A stretch of DNA of 26,020 nucleotides from NCBI GenBank assembly GCA_028290325.1, contig JAQGJY010000069.1, positions 1 through 26,020 of the forward strand, written 5' to 3'. The position numbers were made by a program, and so were the translations under genes. Numbering within the stretch: position 1 is the stretch's first letter; every line of letters begins with the position of its first letter. Positions 1 through 9,601 of the stretch are shown here, piece by piece. A model generated the notes under the pieces. It had not been told where the DNA came from and ran no database searches. It was given only the letters and a program-made list of their open reading frames with translations. Origin of the DNA: Tardiphaga sp. GTDB taxonomy: Bacteria > Pseudomonadota > Alphaproteobacteria > Rhizobiales > Xanthobacteraceae.

Positions 1-56
1 GGGCCCATTGCGGCAAAGCCTGCTGCCACGATGCCGGCGAGAATAAGTGCGCGCAT
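1..56 (-). CDS. 5' end of an exported-protein gene (partial, runs off the left edge)
   Basis: The complementary strand from 56 reads ATG followed by codons for M-R-A-L-I-L-A-G-I-V-A-A-G-F-A-A-M-G, then leaves the window. One arginine followed by an unbroken hydrophobic alanine/glycine-rich stretch is a typical signal peptide or membrane anchor. An AGGAA ribosome-binding sequence lies 6-8 bases before the ATG on that strand. Only 18 codons are visible, so the product cannot be named. The start is about 150 bases from the paired LexA boxes at 205-237, on the other side from the micro-gene at 255, so divergent SOS control is possible but not shown. Confidence 0.55.
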   Translation of the reverse strand, partial: MRALILAGIVAAGFAAMG

Positions 57-204
57 GTCGATTCCTATGGCTGTTCGATTCCTGAACACAACATCAACCA
101 GCGGTTCCAGTTCCGGTCAATGCGCGACTGCGTGATCCGATCCCCGCCGGATTTACGAAGCGTTAAAGCTGTCGTCGCCATCCCCGCTATCCCGCTTGAC
201 GAGA

Positions 205-219
205 GAACGAAATAAGAAC
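205..219. promoter_or_regulatory. LexA (SOS) operator, GAAC-N7-GAAC
   Basis: The sequence reads GAAC at 205-208, seven bases, then GAAC at 216-219. This is the reverse complement of GTTC-N7-GTTC, the direct-repeat LexA box of alphaproteobacteria. It is separated by three bases from a second box in the opposite orientation at 223-237. Its closeness to the ATG at 255 suggests repression of the micro-gene, perhaps also of the leftward gene that begins at 56. Confidence 0.75.
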
Positions 220-222
220 AAT

Positions 223-237
223 GTTCTGTATATGTTC
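223..237. promoter_or_regulatory. LexA (SOS) operator, GTTC-N7-GTTC
   Basis: GTTC at 223-226, TGTATAT, then GTTC at 234-237 is an exact match to the alphaproteobacterial LexA consensus. The AT-rich centre includes TATATG (230-235), which could serve as a -10 element. Bound LexA would then block RNA polymerase. A TTGACG hexamer at 196-201 is a possible -35, but its spacing to TATATG is too long, so the exact promoter is unresolved. The box ends 17 bases before the ATG of the micro-gene. Confidence 0.85.
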
Positions 238-254
238 TTTCGAGGGAGGCTGGG

Positions 255-353
255 ATGTTGAGATTGTTTGTTGAGGAAGCCGCGGCACTGACGTCGATCG
301 TATTGTTTATCGGGATGATCGCGGTTTGGGCGCAAGTCATCCCCCAGCTCTGA
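255..353 (+). CDS. 32-residue single-helix membrane peptide, likely SOS-induced (SidA-like)
   Basis: ATG at 255, stop TGA at 351-353. An AGGGAGG ribosome-binding sequence (243-249) lies five bases before the ATG, which argues strongly that this short frame is translated. The peptide has a short N-terminal part with one arginine and two glutamates, then one hydrophobic helix (about residues 10-29, including LFIGMIAVWAQ), and ends Pro-Gln-Leu. Two exact LexA boxes end 18 bases upstream. Caulobacter crescentus SidA is a 29-residue, SOS-induced inner-membrane peptide that stops division by acting on the FtsW/FtsN division machinery. Size, topology and control match, but homology is my inference because I cannot align them here. 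A hairpin at 378-400 may separate this gene from dnaE. It could instead be a different small stress membrane peptide. Confidence 0.7.
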   Translation: MLRLFVEEAAALTSIVLFIGMIAVWAQVIPQL

Positions 354-377
354 TGTGTGGATGGGGACAACTCGGGT

Positions 378-400
378 CCGATCAGCGGCAGACTGATCGG
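378..400 (+). terminator. hairpin after the SOS micro-gene, possible terminator or attenuator
   Basis: CCGATCAG (378-385) and CTGATCGG (393-400) form a perfect 8-bp stem with a 7-base loop, 25 bases after the micro-gene stop. No T-run follows (the next bases are CCGTGCTAAAAAG), so it is not a classic intrinsic terminator. It could limit read-through from the SOS promoter into dnaE. Confidence 0.35.
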
Positions 401-500
401 CCGTGCTAAAAAGCGGCGTTGCTGTGAGTCCGCTGGCCTTTGGGCGGACCGTAAGCTGTCCGGCGTCTGAGGTGCCGGCCGCTTGATCCGAAAGCTCGCT

Positions 501-3952
<3,452 letters not shown>

Positions 3953-3959
<7 letters not shown>

Positions 3960-3973
3960 GATCGGCTCAAAGC
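3953..3973 (+). terminator. hairpin spanning the dnaE stop codon
   Basis: GCTTTGAG (3953-3960, containing the dnaE TGA) pairs perfectly with CTCAAAGC (3966-3973) around a 5-base loop. No T-run follows. It may protect the 3' end of the dnaE mRNA or help termination before tRNA-Val. Confidence 0.4.
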
Positions 3974-3992
3974 CGACGATTGGGCCCGCATG

Positions 3993-4021
3993 TTGATCGG
4001 CCTCGCTTGACCGGCTAGAAC
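3993..4021 (+). promoter_or_regulatory. promoter of tRNA-Val
   Basis: TTGATC (3993-3998), a 17-base spacer, then TAGAAC (4016-4021). Predicted transcription would start near 4028, a few bases before the tRNA at 4032. Spacing is ideal and both hexamers match the housekeeping consensus reasonably well. Confidence 0.55.
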
Positions 4022-4031
4022 TGTCGCGAGA

Positions 4032-4108
4032 GGGCGGTTAGCTCAGCTGGTTAGAGCATCTCGTTTACACCGAGAGGGTCGGCGGTTCGAATCCGTCACC
4101 GCCTACCA
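4032..4108 (+). tRNA. tRNA-Val (anticodon TAC)
   Basis: A 77-base cloverleaf with an encoded CCA. The acceptor stem is GGGCGGT with ACCGCCT (one G-U pair), the D arm contains AGCTCAGCTGGTTAGAG, and the anticodon stem is TCTCG/CGAGA around the loop TTTACAC, giving anticodon TAC for valine. The T arm is GGCGGTTCGAATCCGTC. It stands alone between dnaE and a small exported-protein gene and has its own promoter-like element. Confidence 0.97.
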
Positions 4109-4192
4109 AAACGACTTAGGGTTCGTGGCGGGATCGCCGACGGATCGACCGGGTGGTTTCGCGTAAACTTCGTCGCGAGCAGGGAACGACCA

Positions 4193-4465
4193 ATGAAACG
4201 TTTTATCGTCGCGGCGATCATCGTTGGGTTGGCGGGGCCGGCTGTCGCGCAATCGAAACCCGTCCCAAGATATGGTCAGACCGACGCGGCGAAATCGCCG
4301 GCCGAGATCGAAGGCGACCGCGCCGCCGACGCGGCCTACCGCAGGTCGCTGGGTAACGTTCCCAACGCCAGCGGCTCGACCGATCCCTGGGGCAGCATCC
4401 GCGCCGACAGCCCGGCGAAAGCGGCGCCGGCCAAGCGGCCGAAATCCGGCACTACCGCCAACTGA
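4193..4465 (+). CDS. small exported hypothetical protein
   Basis: A 90-residue protein with a clear Sec signal peptide: MKRF, a hydrophobic core (IVAAIIVGLAGPAVA), and a probable signal peptidase I cut after AVA at about residue 19. The mature part of about 70 residues is hydrophilic, rich in Ala, Pro, Ser and Lys, has no cysteine, and ends in a basic AAPAKRPKSG tail. It is probably flexible and periplasmic. A GCAGGGA sequence lies about seven bases before the ATG. It runs convergently with pepT, whose stop lies 15 bases away. I do not recognise the family. The signal peptide and ribosome binding site are the main reasons to believe in it. Confidence 0.75.
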   Translation: MKRFIVAAIIVGLAGPAVAQSKPVPRYGQTDAAKSPAEIEGDRAADAAYRRSLGNVPNASGSTDPWGSIRADSPAKAAPAKRPKSGTTAN

Positions 4466-4480
4466 TCCTCGCCCGAATTT

Positions 4481-5740
4481 TCATGCTCGTTCTTCCCAGA
4501 TCATCGCGAGATGGACGATGGTTTGCATCGCGCGTTCCATATCCTGCCGGCTGACCCATTCCAGTCGCGAGTGGAACGCGTGTTCGCCCGCGAAGATATT
4601 GGGGCAGGGCAGCCCCATGAAGGACAGCCGCGAGCCATCGGTGCCGCCGCGAATGCTGCCGGTGACGGGCGCCAGCCCGGCGCGGCGGATCGCCTCTTCG
4701 GCGTTGGCGATGATGGCCGGGTGCTTGTCGATCACCTGCTTCATGTTGCGATATTGCGGCGTCACCTCGAGCGTGTAGGTCGAGCCCGGATAGTCGCGCA
4801 TCACCTGCTTCACGATCCCGTCGAGGAGGTCTTCCTTGTCGCGCAGTCCGCCATCGGCGAAATCCCGGACGATGAACTGCACCGTTGCACGCTCCAGGGA
4901 TCCCGAGATCCCGACCGGATGCAGAAAGCCGTCCTTGCCCTCCGTCGTCTCCGGCGAGCAGGTGGCCTTCGGTAGCGCATCGATCACGGCGGCGGCGATC
5001 TTGATCGCGTGCTCCATCTTGCCTTTGGCGAAGCCCGGATGGGCGCTGACGCCGAAGATGGTCAGCGTCGCGCCGTCGGCCGAAAAGGTCTCGTCTTCGA
5101 TATGGCCGGCGGTCTCGCCATCGATCGTATAGGCGAATTCCGCGCCAAGTTTTTTCAGATCGACGTTGTCGACGCCGCGGCCGATCTCTTCATCCGGCGT
5201 GAACAGAATCTTGATCACGCCGTGCGGGAGCTGCGGGTTGGCGACCAGGTAGGCCGCGGCATCCATGATCGCGGCAACGCCGGCCTTGTTGTCCGCACCC
5301 AGCAATGTCGTCCCGTCCGAGGTGACGATGTCATGGCCGATCTGATCGGCGAGGGCCGGATGCTCGGCGGCGCGGATCACCTGCGCGGGATCGCCCGGCA
5401 ATGGGATGTCGCCGCCGGCATAATCGCGCACGATCTGTGGCTTGACGTTGGCGCCCGAGCAATCCGGCGACGTGTCCATGTGCGAGCAGAAACAGATGAC
5501 GGGGACCGACTTGTCCGATGTCGCGGGGATCGTCGCATAGACGTAACCGAGATCGTCGAGATGCGCGTCGGCGATTCCGATGTCCCGCAGTTCGTGCGCG
5601 AGCAGCCGTCCGAGATCTTTTTGTTTGCTGGTGGAGGGGCAGGTCGGCGACGACGCATCGGATTGCGTGTCGATGACGACGTAGCGGAGGAAACGATCCA
5701 GCGCCGTATGCGAGAATTCAATCGGGGATTTGCTTTGCAT
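4481..5740 (-). CDS. pepT: peptidase T (tripeptide aminopeptidase, M20B)
   Basis: A cytoplasmic two-zinc aminopeptidase that removes the N-terminal residue of tripeptides in peptide recycling. The 419-residue length is normal for the family. M20 metal and catalytic residues are visible in order: H87 and D89 in CSHMDTSPD, the bridging D150 in LGADNKAG, the catalytic base and ligand E184-E185 in FTPDEEIG, the aspartate in TIDGE, and a late histidine in FAGEHAFHS. The RGGTDGSRLSFMG segment is the usual substrate-binding stretch. The ribosome binding site before the ATG at 5740 is weak. It shares its strand with hup upstream, but a strong hairpin (5826-5856) lies between them, so pepT is probably transcribed separately. 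Confidence 0.95.
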   Translation of the reverse strand: MQSKSPIEFSHTALDRFLRYVVIDTQSDASSPTCPSTSKQKDLGRLLAHELRDIGIADAHLDDLGYVYATIPATSDKSVPVICFCSHMDTSPDCSGANVKPQIVRDYAGGDIPLPGDPAQVIRAAEHPALADQIGHDIVTSDGTTLLGADNKAGVAAIMDAAAYLVANPQLPHGVIKILFTPDEEIGRGVDNVDLKKLGAEFAYTIDGETAGHIEDETFSADGATLTIFGVSAHPGFAKGKMEHAIKIAAAVIDALPKATCSPETTEGKDGFLHPVGISGSLERATVQFIVRDFADGGLRDKEDLLDGIVKQVMRDYPGSTYTLEVTPQYRNMKQVIDKHPAIIANAEEAIRRAGLAPVTGSIRGGTDGSRLSFMGLPCPNIFAGEHAFHSRLEWVSRQDMERAMQTIVHLAMIWEERA

Positions 5741-5825
5741 CGCGCGATTAGATCAAAGCCGGAGGTCAAATCAAGCGATGTCTGAATGCCGAGCGGGGCG
5801 GCCGTTCAAGCGCTGCCACAAGCAA

Positions 5826-5856
5826 GTCCGGGACGCTGCCACGCAACGTCCCGGAC
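5826..5856 (-). terminator. strong hairpin downstream of hup
   Basis: GTCCGGGACG (5826-5835) and CGTCCCGGAC (5847-5856) form a perfect 10-bp GC-rich stem. Inside the loop, TGC and GCA can add three more pairs after a mismatch. It lies 31 bases after the hup stop on the complementary strand. The tail on that strand (TTGCTTG) is only moderately T-rich, so it may terminate or stabilise the abundant hup mRNA. Confidence 0.6.
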
Positions 5857-5887
5857 CGCTAAACTCACGAGATCAGGACAGCGTCGA

Positions 5888-6217
5888 TTAGACGGCTTCC
5901 TTCAGCTCCTTGGCGGCGCGGAACGCAACCTTCTTGCTGGCCTTGATCTGGATCGCTTCGCCGGTCGCAGGATTGCGGCCCATGCGGGCGGCGCGCTTGC
6001 GAACCTGAAGAATGCCGAGGCCGACGATGCGGATGCGCTCGCCCTTCTTCAGGTGCTTGGTGATGCGAGCCACCATGTCACCGAGAATCGCTTCGGTCTG
6101 CTTCTTCGACAGCTCGTGCTCTTCGGCGAGCGCGGCGGCCAGGTGCTTCAGAGTGACGGTCGTCGGGGTCGCTGCCTTGGCGGTGGTCGCCTTAGCGGGT
6201 GCTGCTTTCTTCGCCAT
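5888..6217 (-). CDS. hup: HU-family DNA-binding protein with Lys/Ala-rich N-terminal extension
   Basis: A nucleoid-associated protein of 109 residues, about 20 longer than a minimal HU. The extra residues are an N-terminal extension of Ala, Lys and Thr (MAKKAAPAKATTAKAATPTT), which should be flexible and positively charged. The HU fold follows: the helical dimerisation part (about 21-65), the beta arm with GLGILQVRKRAARMGRNPATGE, including the Arg-Asn-Pro tip that intercalates in DNA, and the C-terminal FRAAKELKEAV helix. A GAGGAGG ribosome binding site lies six bases before the ATG, fitting high expression. The 255-base upstream gap to tRNA-Asp holds two inverted repeats that could be operators. 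Similar tails occur on HU-like proteins of other alphaproteobacteria, so the extension is not unique. Confidence 0.95.
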   Translation of the reverse strand: MAKKAAPAKATTAKAATPTTVTLKHLAAALAEEHELSKKQTEAILGDMVARITKHLKKGERIRIVGLGILQVRKRAARMGRNPATGEAIQIKASKKVAFRAAKELKEAV

Positions 6218-6241
6218 ATTCGGCCTCCTCGTTGGTGATGG

Positions 6242-6255
6242 CTTAGGAACCTAAG
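6242..6255. promoter_or_regulatory. 14-bp palindrome in the hup leader
   Basis: CTTAGGAACCTAAG is a perfect palindrome 25 bases upstream of the hup ATG, before its ribosome binding site on the complementary strand. Its position fits an operator or mRNA hairpin controlling hup. I do not recognise the cognate regulator. Confidence 0.4.
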
Positions 6256-6295
6256 ACATAGCAGGCATTAAACGATTCGGAGGCGTGCTGACTAC

Positions 6296-6316
6296 GCTGT
6301 TTTGCCGATAAACAGC
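6296..6316. other. inverted repeat in the hup promoter region
   Basis: GCTGTTT (6296-6302) and AAACAGC (6310-6316) are separated by seven bases, about 80-100 bases upstream of hup. This could be a protein-binding site or a small hairpin. No regulator is recognised. Confidence 0.3.
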
Positions 6317-6416
6317 CTATTATTTGCATCGGCAGTGCAGCAATGCCCGAAATGACTGGGGATTCGCCGCTGTTGATGCGAAATACGGCCGATGTCCGAT
6401 TGATCCGGAGCCGGCC

Positions 6417-6444
6417 TTGACTTGGTCCGGTCGCTTCTTTAAGT
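6417..6444 (+). promoter_or_regulatory. likely promoter of tRNA-Asp
   Basis: TTGACT (6417-6422), a 16-base spacer, then TTAAGT (6439-6444). Transcription would begin about 20 bases before the tRNA at 6473. The -35 is good and the -10 is weak. Confidence 0.4.
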
Positions 6445-6472
6445 CCCACGCTAGCGGGTCATTCGCAGACAC

Positions 6473-6549
6473 GCGGGAGTAGCTCAGTTGGTTAGAGTGC
6501 CGGCCTGTCACGCCGGAGGTCGCGGGTTCGAGCCCCGTCTCTCGCGCCA
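6473..6549 (+). tRNA. tRNA-Asp (anticodon GTC)
   Basis: A 77-base cloverleaf with encoded CCA. The acceptor stem is GCGGGAG with CTCTCGC (one G-U pair) and the discriminator base is G, as expected for tRNA-Asp. The anticodon stem is CCGGC/GCCGG around the loop CTGTCAC, giving GTC for aspartate. The T arm is CGGGTTCGAGCCCCG. It is a single-gene unit between the hup promoter region and pdxJ. Confidence 0.97.
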
Positions 6550-6570
6550 TTTCCACGGAAATGGCCTTTA
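6546..6570 (+). terminator. terminator of tRNA-Asp, overlapping its CCA end
   Basis: GCCATTTCC (6546-6554) and GGAAATGGC (6557-6565) are perfect inverted repeats, followed by CTTTA. The left arm starts at the tRNA discriminator base and CCA, so the hairpin would have to be removed during 3' processing. The short T-run makes it a modest intrinsic terminator. Confidence 0.5.
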
Positions 6571-6721
6571 ATGCGAACCTAAAAGGTCATCCGCTGTCAT
6601 CTTCCGCCTTCACCTGATGTGACGTGAACGCTCGCATGATCCTGCCGTTCGCGGCGCAGCTTTTGCGCCGATGCGGCCCATCGTGTATCCCTGCGGCCTC
6701 TGAGTTGATCGCGAGTCCGTC

Positions 6722-7480
6722 ATGCCCCGTCCGCTCCGCCTCGGCGTCAATATTGATCATGTCGCCACCGTCCGAAATGCGCGCGGCGGCCGGCATCCCG
6801 ATCCGGTGCGCGCGGCGCTCGCCGCGATCGCGGCCGGCGCCGATGGGATCACCGCGCATTTGCGCGAGGATCGCCGGCATATCCGCGACGACGACATGGC
6901 GCGCCTGAAGGCGGAAATCGGCAAGCCGCTGAATTTCGAGATGGCGGCAACGCCCGACATGGTGCGGATCGCGCTGGCGACCAAGCCGCATGCGGCCTGT
7001 CTGGTGCCGGAGCGTCGCGAGGAAGTGACGACCGAAGGCGGTCTCGATGTCGTCGGTCAACGCGAATCGCTGGCGCCGTTCATCGCGCGGCTCGGCGATG
7101 CCGGCGTTCGGGTGTCTTTGTTCATCGCGGCGGATCCGGCGCAGATCGAAATGGCAGCCACATTGAAGGCGCCGGTCATCGAAATCCATACCGGCGCCTG
7201 GTGCGACGCGGTCGCCGATGGCGAGGATGCCAAAGCGCAGCATGAGTGGCAGCGGATCGTCGCCGGCGTCGCGCTGGCCACCGCCGCCGGGCTCGAAGTC
7301 CATGCCGGCCACGGCCTCGATTACGCGACCGCCGAAACCATCGCGGCCTTGCCTGACGTCGTCGAGTTGAACATCGGTTTCTATATGATCGGGGAGGCGT
7401 TGTTCGTCGGGCTTCCCGATACCGTGCATCGGATGCGAACGTCGATGGATCGCGGCCGTGCCAGCATCGTGTCCGGCTAG
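6722..7480 (+). CDS. pdxJ: pyridoxine 5'-phosphate synthase
   Basis: This enzyme closes the pyridine ring from 1-deoxyxylulose 5-phosphate and 3-amino-2-oxopropyl phosphate, the last ring-forming step of the DXP-dependent vitamin B6 pathway. The 252-residue TIM barrel shows the family's N-terminal LRLGVNIDHVATVRNARG stretch, the HLREDRRHI active-site loop, LNFEMA, CLVPE-RREEVTTEGGLDV, and the phosphate-binding C-terminal segments (HAGHGLDY and ELNIGFYMIGEALF). The ATG at 6722 is immediately before the conserved core and has only a weak ribosome binding site. acpS follows after nine bases, so the two are surely one operon. This pairing is conserved in many proteobacteria. Confidence 0.97.
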   Translation: MPRPLRLGVNIDHVATVRNARGGRHPDPVRAALAAIAAGADGITAHLREDRRHIRDDDMARLKAEIGKPLNFEMAATPDMVRIALATKPHAACLVPERREEVTTEGGLDVVGQRESLAPFIARLGDAGVRVSLFIAADPAQIEMAATLKAPVIEIHTGAWCDAVADGEDAKAQHEWQRIVAGVALATAAGLEVHAGHGLDYATAETIAALPDVVELNIGFYMIGEALFVGLPDTVHRMRTSMDRGRASIVSG

Positions 7481-7489
7481 GCGCCGGCG

Positions 7490-7915
7490 ATGATCCTCGG
7501 CATCGGCTCCGATCTGATCGATATCACGCGCATCGAAAAGGTGATGGCGCGGCACGGCGCGCGCTTTCTTGACCGCATCTTCACGGGCGCCGAGCGCGCC
7601 AAGGCCGAGCGCCGCGCCAAGAACGCCAAAATGGTGGTCGCGACCTATGCCAAGCGTTTTGCCGCCAAGGAGGCCTGTTCCAAGGCGCTCGGCACCGGCA
7701 TCCGGCAGGGCGTGTGGTGGCGCGATATGGGCGTCGTCAATCTGCCCGGCGGCCGGCCGTCGATGCGCCTGACCGGCGGCGCGCTGGCCCGGCTCGAGGC
7801 CATGACGCCGACAGGTTTTACCGCGCGGATCGACCTCACCATGACCGACGACTGGCCGCTGGCGCAGGCCTTCATCGTGATCTCGGCCGAGCCCACGCCG
7901 GCCCACGAAAACTAA
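7490..7915 (+). CDS. acpS: holo-[acyl-carrier-protein] synthase
   Basis: This enzyme transfers the 4'-phosphopantetheine arm from coenzyme A to a serine of acyl carrier protein, making it active for fatty-acid synthesis. The 141-residue protein has the two family signatures: GIGSDLIDITRIE, with magnesium-binding D8, and RFAAKEACSKALGTG, with magnesium-binding E61. It is a little longer than the shortest family members. It begins nine bases after the pdxJ stop. A 124-base gap with an inverted repeat follows before lepB, so lepB may have its own promoter or an attenuator. Confidence 0.96.
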   Translation: MILGIGSDLIDITRIEKVMARHGARFLDRIFTGAERAKAERRAKNAKMVVATYAKRFAAKEACSKALGTGIRQGVWWRDMGVVNLPGGRPSMRLTGGALARLEAMTPTGFTARIDLTMTDDWPLAQAFIVISAEPTPAHEN

Positions 7916-7941
7916 AATCGTAGGTCGATCAATCAATTAGC

Positions 7942-7980
7942 TGTTTGCGCATGGTGCGTTGATTGCGCGCTCCGCAAACA
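7942..7980 (+). other. inverted repeat between acpS and lepB
   Basis: TGTTTGCG (7942-7949) and CGCAAACA (7973-7980) are perfect inverted repeats with 23 bases between them; the interior has further GCGC pairing potential. No T-run follows. It could be a weak terminator or attenuator, or an operator for lepB. Confidence 0.35.
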
Positions 7981-8039
7981 CGGTCTAGAAGGCGCACGCA
8001 GGCGCGCTTGCGTCATTTTGACTGGGATTCGGGAAAGCG

Positions 8040-8798
8040 ATGAGCGTGACATCCGGCACCAAAACTGAAAGCGGCATCGGCGAAACCATCCGCGTCGTCA
8101 TCCACGCGTTACTGATCGCGCTGGTGATCCGGACCTTCCTGTTTCAACCTTTCAACATCCCGTCAGGATCGATGAAAGCCACGCTGCTGGTCGGCGATTA
8201 TCTGTTCGTCTCGAAATATTCCTACGGCTACAGCCACTACTCGATCCCGCTGTCACCGCCGATCTTTTCAGGCCGCATCTTCGGCTCCGAGCCGTCGCGC
8301 GGCGACGTCGTCGTGTTTCGGCTGCCGAAGGATGACACCACGGATTATATCAAGCGCGTGATCGGGTTGCCGGGCGATCGCATCCAGATGAAGGAAGGTC
8401 TGCTCTACATTAACGAGCAGCCGGTCAAGCGCGAGCGCCTGTCGGATTTCGTCGGCGAAGACCCCTGCGGCTCGGACGCCACAGCGCGGGTCAAGCGCTG
8501 GAAAGAAACGCTGCCGAACGGCGTCACCTACGAGTCGCTGGATTGCGTCGATAATGGCTTCTACGACAACACCATCGTCTATACCGTGCCGGCCGGGCAC
8601 TTCTTCATGATGGGCGACAACCGCGACAACTCCACCGACAGCCGCGTGTTGTCTGCCGTGGGTTACGTGCCGTATCAAAACATTATCGGTCGCGCGCAGA
8701 TGATCTTCTTCTCGATCGCCGAAGGCGAGCAGGCCTGGCAGATCTGGCGCTGGCCGACCGCCGTGCGCTGGAATCGCATCTTCTCAATTGTGCGATGA
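8040..8798 (+). CDS. lepB: signal peptidase I
   Basis: An inner-membrane serine protease that cuts signal peptides from Sec- and Tat-exported proteins on the periplasmic side. The 252-residue protein has one N-terminal membrane helix (about residues 17-36) and then the catalytic domain. The nucleophile is S44 in NIPSGSM, the general base is K105 in DYIKRVIGLPGD, and the late box GDNRDNSTDSR is present. It carries a two-cysteine insertion (around GEDPCGSD and SLDCVDNG), a common form in alphaproteobacteria. Its stop overlaps the rnc start by four bases (ATGA), so translation of rnc is coupled. It would process the exported proteins encoded at 4193 and 16931. Confidence 0.96.
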   Translation: MSVTSGTKTESGIGETIRVVIHALLIALVIRTFLFQPFNIPSGSMKATLLVGDYLFVSKYSYGYSHYSIPLSPPIFSGRIFGSEPSRGDVVVFRLPKDDTTDYIKRVIGLPGDRIQMKEGLLYINEQPVKRERLSDFVGEDPCGSDATARVKRWKETLPNGVTYESLDCVDNGFYDNTIVYTVPAGHFFMMGDNRDNSTDSRVLSAVGYVPYQNIIGRAQMIFFSIAEGEQAWQIWRWPTAVRWNRIFSIVR

Positions 8799-9601
8799 GT
8801 GACGATACCGGCCCATCACAGCTTCCGTCCGAGGCCAGCGACCGCGCCGGTGACCGGCCTTTGGTGGCCAGGCCATCACGCGGCAAGGCGGCCAAGCTCA
8901 CCGCGAAAGTCGTCGCCGCCGCGATCGAGGCGCGGATCGGCTATAGGTTCGCCGACTCCGATTTGTTGACGACGGCGTTCACGCATGTGTCGGCGTTGAA
9001 ATCGCCGGGCAACCGCGCCGCCAGTTATCAGCGCCTCGAATTCCTCGGCGATCATGTGCTCGGCCTCGTCGTCTCCGACATGTTGTTTCGTGCTTTTCCC
9101 AAGGCCGATGAAGGCGAACTGTCCAAGCGGCTGGCCGAACTGGTTCGCAAGGAAACCTGCGCGGATGTCGCGCGGGCACTCGATCTGATCGATGGCATCA
9201 AGCTCGGCACGGTCGGCGCTGGCGCCGGGGCAAGGTTGCGCAAGTCCGTGCTCGGCGATATCTGCGAGGCCGTGATCGGCGCGATCTTCATTGATGGCGG
9301 CTATGCGGCGGCGTCAGAATTCGTCACGCGCAATTGGACCGAGCGGATGCGAACGCCGGTGCGGCCGCTGCGCGATCCGAAGACGGTCTTGCAGGAATGG
9401 GCGCAGGGCAAGGGCCTGCCGACGCCGGTCTATCGCGAGGTCGAGCGCTCGGGACCGGATCATGATCCGCAGTTCCGCGTCGCGGTGGATCTGCCGGGGC
9501 TCAACCCTGCGGAAGGCGTCGGCGGCAGCAAACGCGCGGCGGAAAAACTGGCGGCATCCGCGATGCTCGCACAGGAAGGAGTGTCCAGTGGACACGAATG
9601 A
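8795..9601 (+). CDS. rnc: ribonuclease III
   Basis: A double-stranded-RNA endonuclease for rRNA precursor processing and mRNA decay. The 268-residue protein has an N-terminal extension of about 40 hydrophilic residues, then the nuclease domain with the signature RLEFLGDHVLG. Metal-binding residues are E82, D86, D155 and E158 (the last two in LGDICEAVIGAIF). A C-terminal double-stranded-RNA-binding domain starts near DPKTVLQEWAQGKGL. It overlaps lepB by four bases upstream and era by 14 bases downstream, a tight translational chain. The rnc-era pair is a classic bacterial arrangement that links rRNA cleavage with ribosome assembly. Confidence 0.96.
   Translation: MSDDTGPSQLPSEASDRAGDRPLVARPSRGKAAKLTAKVVAAAIEARIGYRFADSDLLTTAFTHVSALKSPGNRAASYQRLEFLGDHVLGLVVSDMLFRAFPKADEGELSKRLAELVRKETCADVARALDLIDGIKLGTVGAGAGARLRKSVLGDICEAVIGAIFIDGGYAAASEFVTRNWTERMRTPVRPLRDPKTVLQEWAQGKGLPTPVYREVERSGPDHDPQFRVAVDLPGLNPAEGVGGSKRAAEKLAASAMLAQEGVSSGHE

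Noticed and set aside
73..87. GTTC-N7-GAAC near the start of the leftward gene, as a third LexA box
   Set aside because: The alphaproteobacterial LexA box is a direct repeat; this one is inverted, so I treat it as chance.
4481..5785. Plus-strand frames covering pepT
   Set aside because: Antisense shadows of pepT, which has all M20 metal-binding residues.
6320..6556. Minus-strand frame with the sequence GLEPATSGVTGRHSNQLSYSR
   Set aside because: It is the antisense of tRNA-Asp. This translated-tRNA sequence is a known spurious protein in databases.
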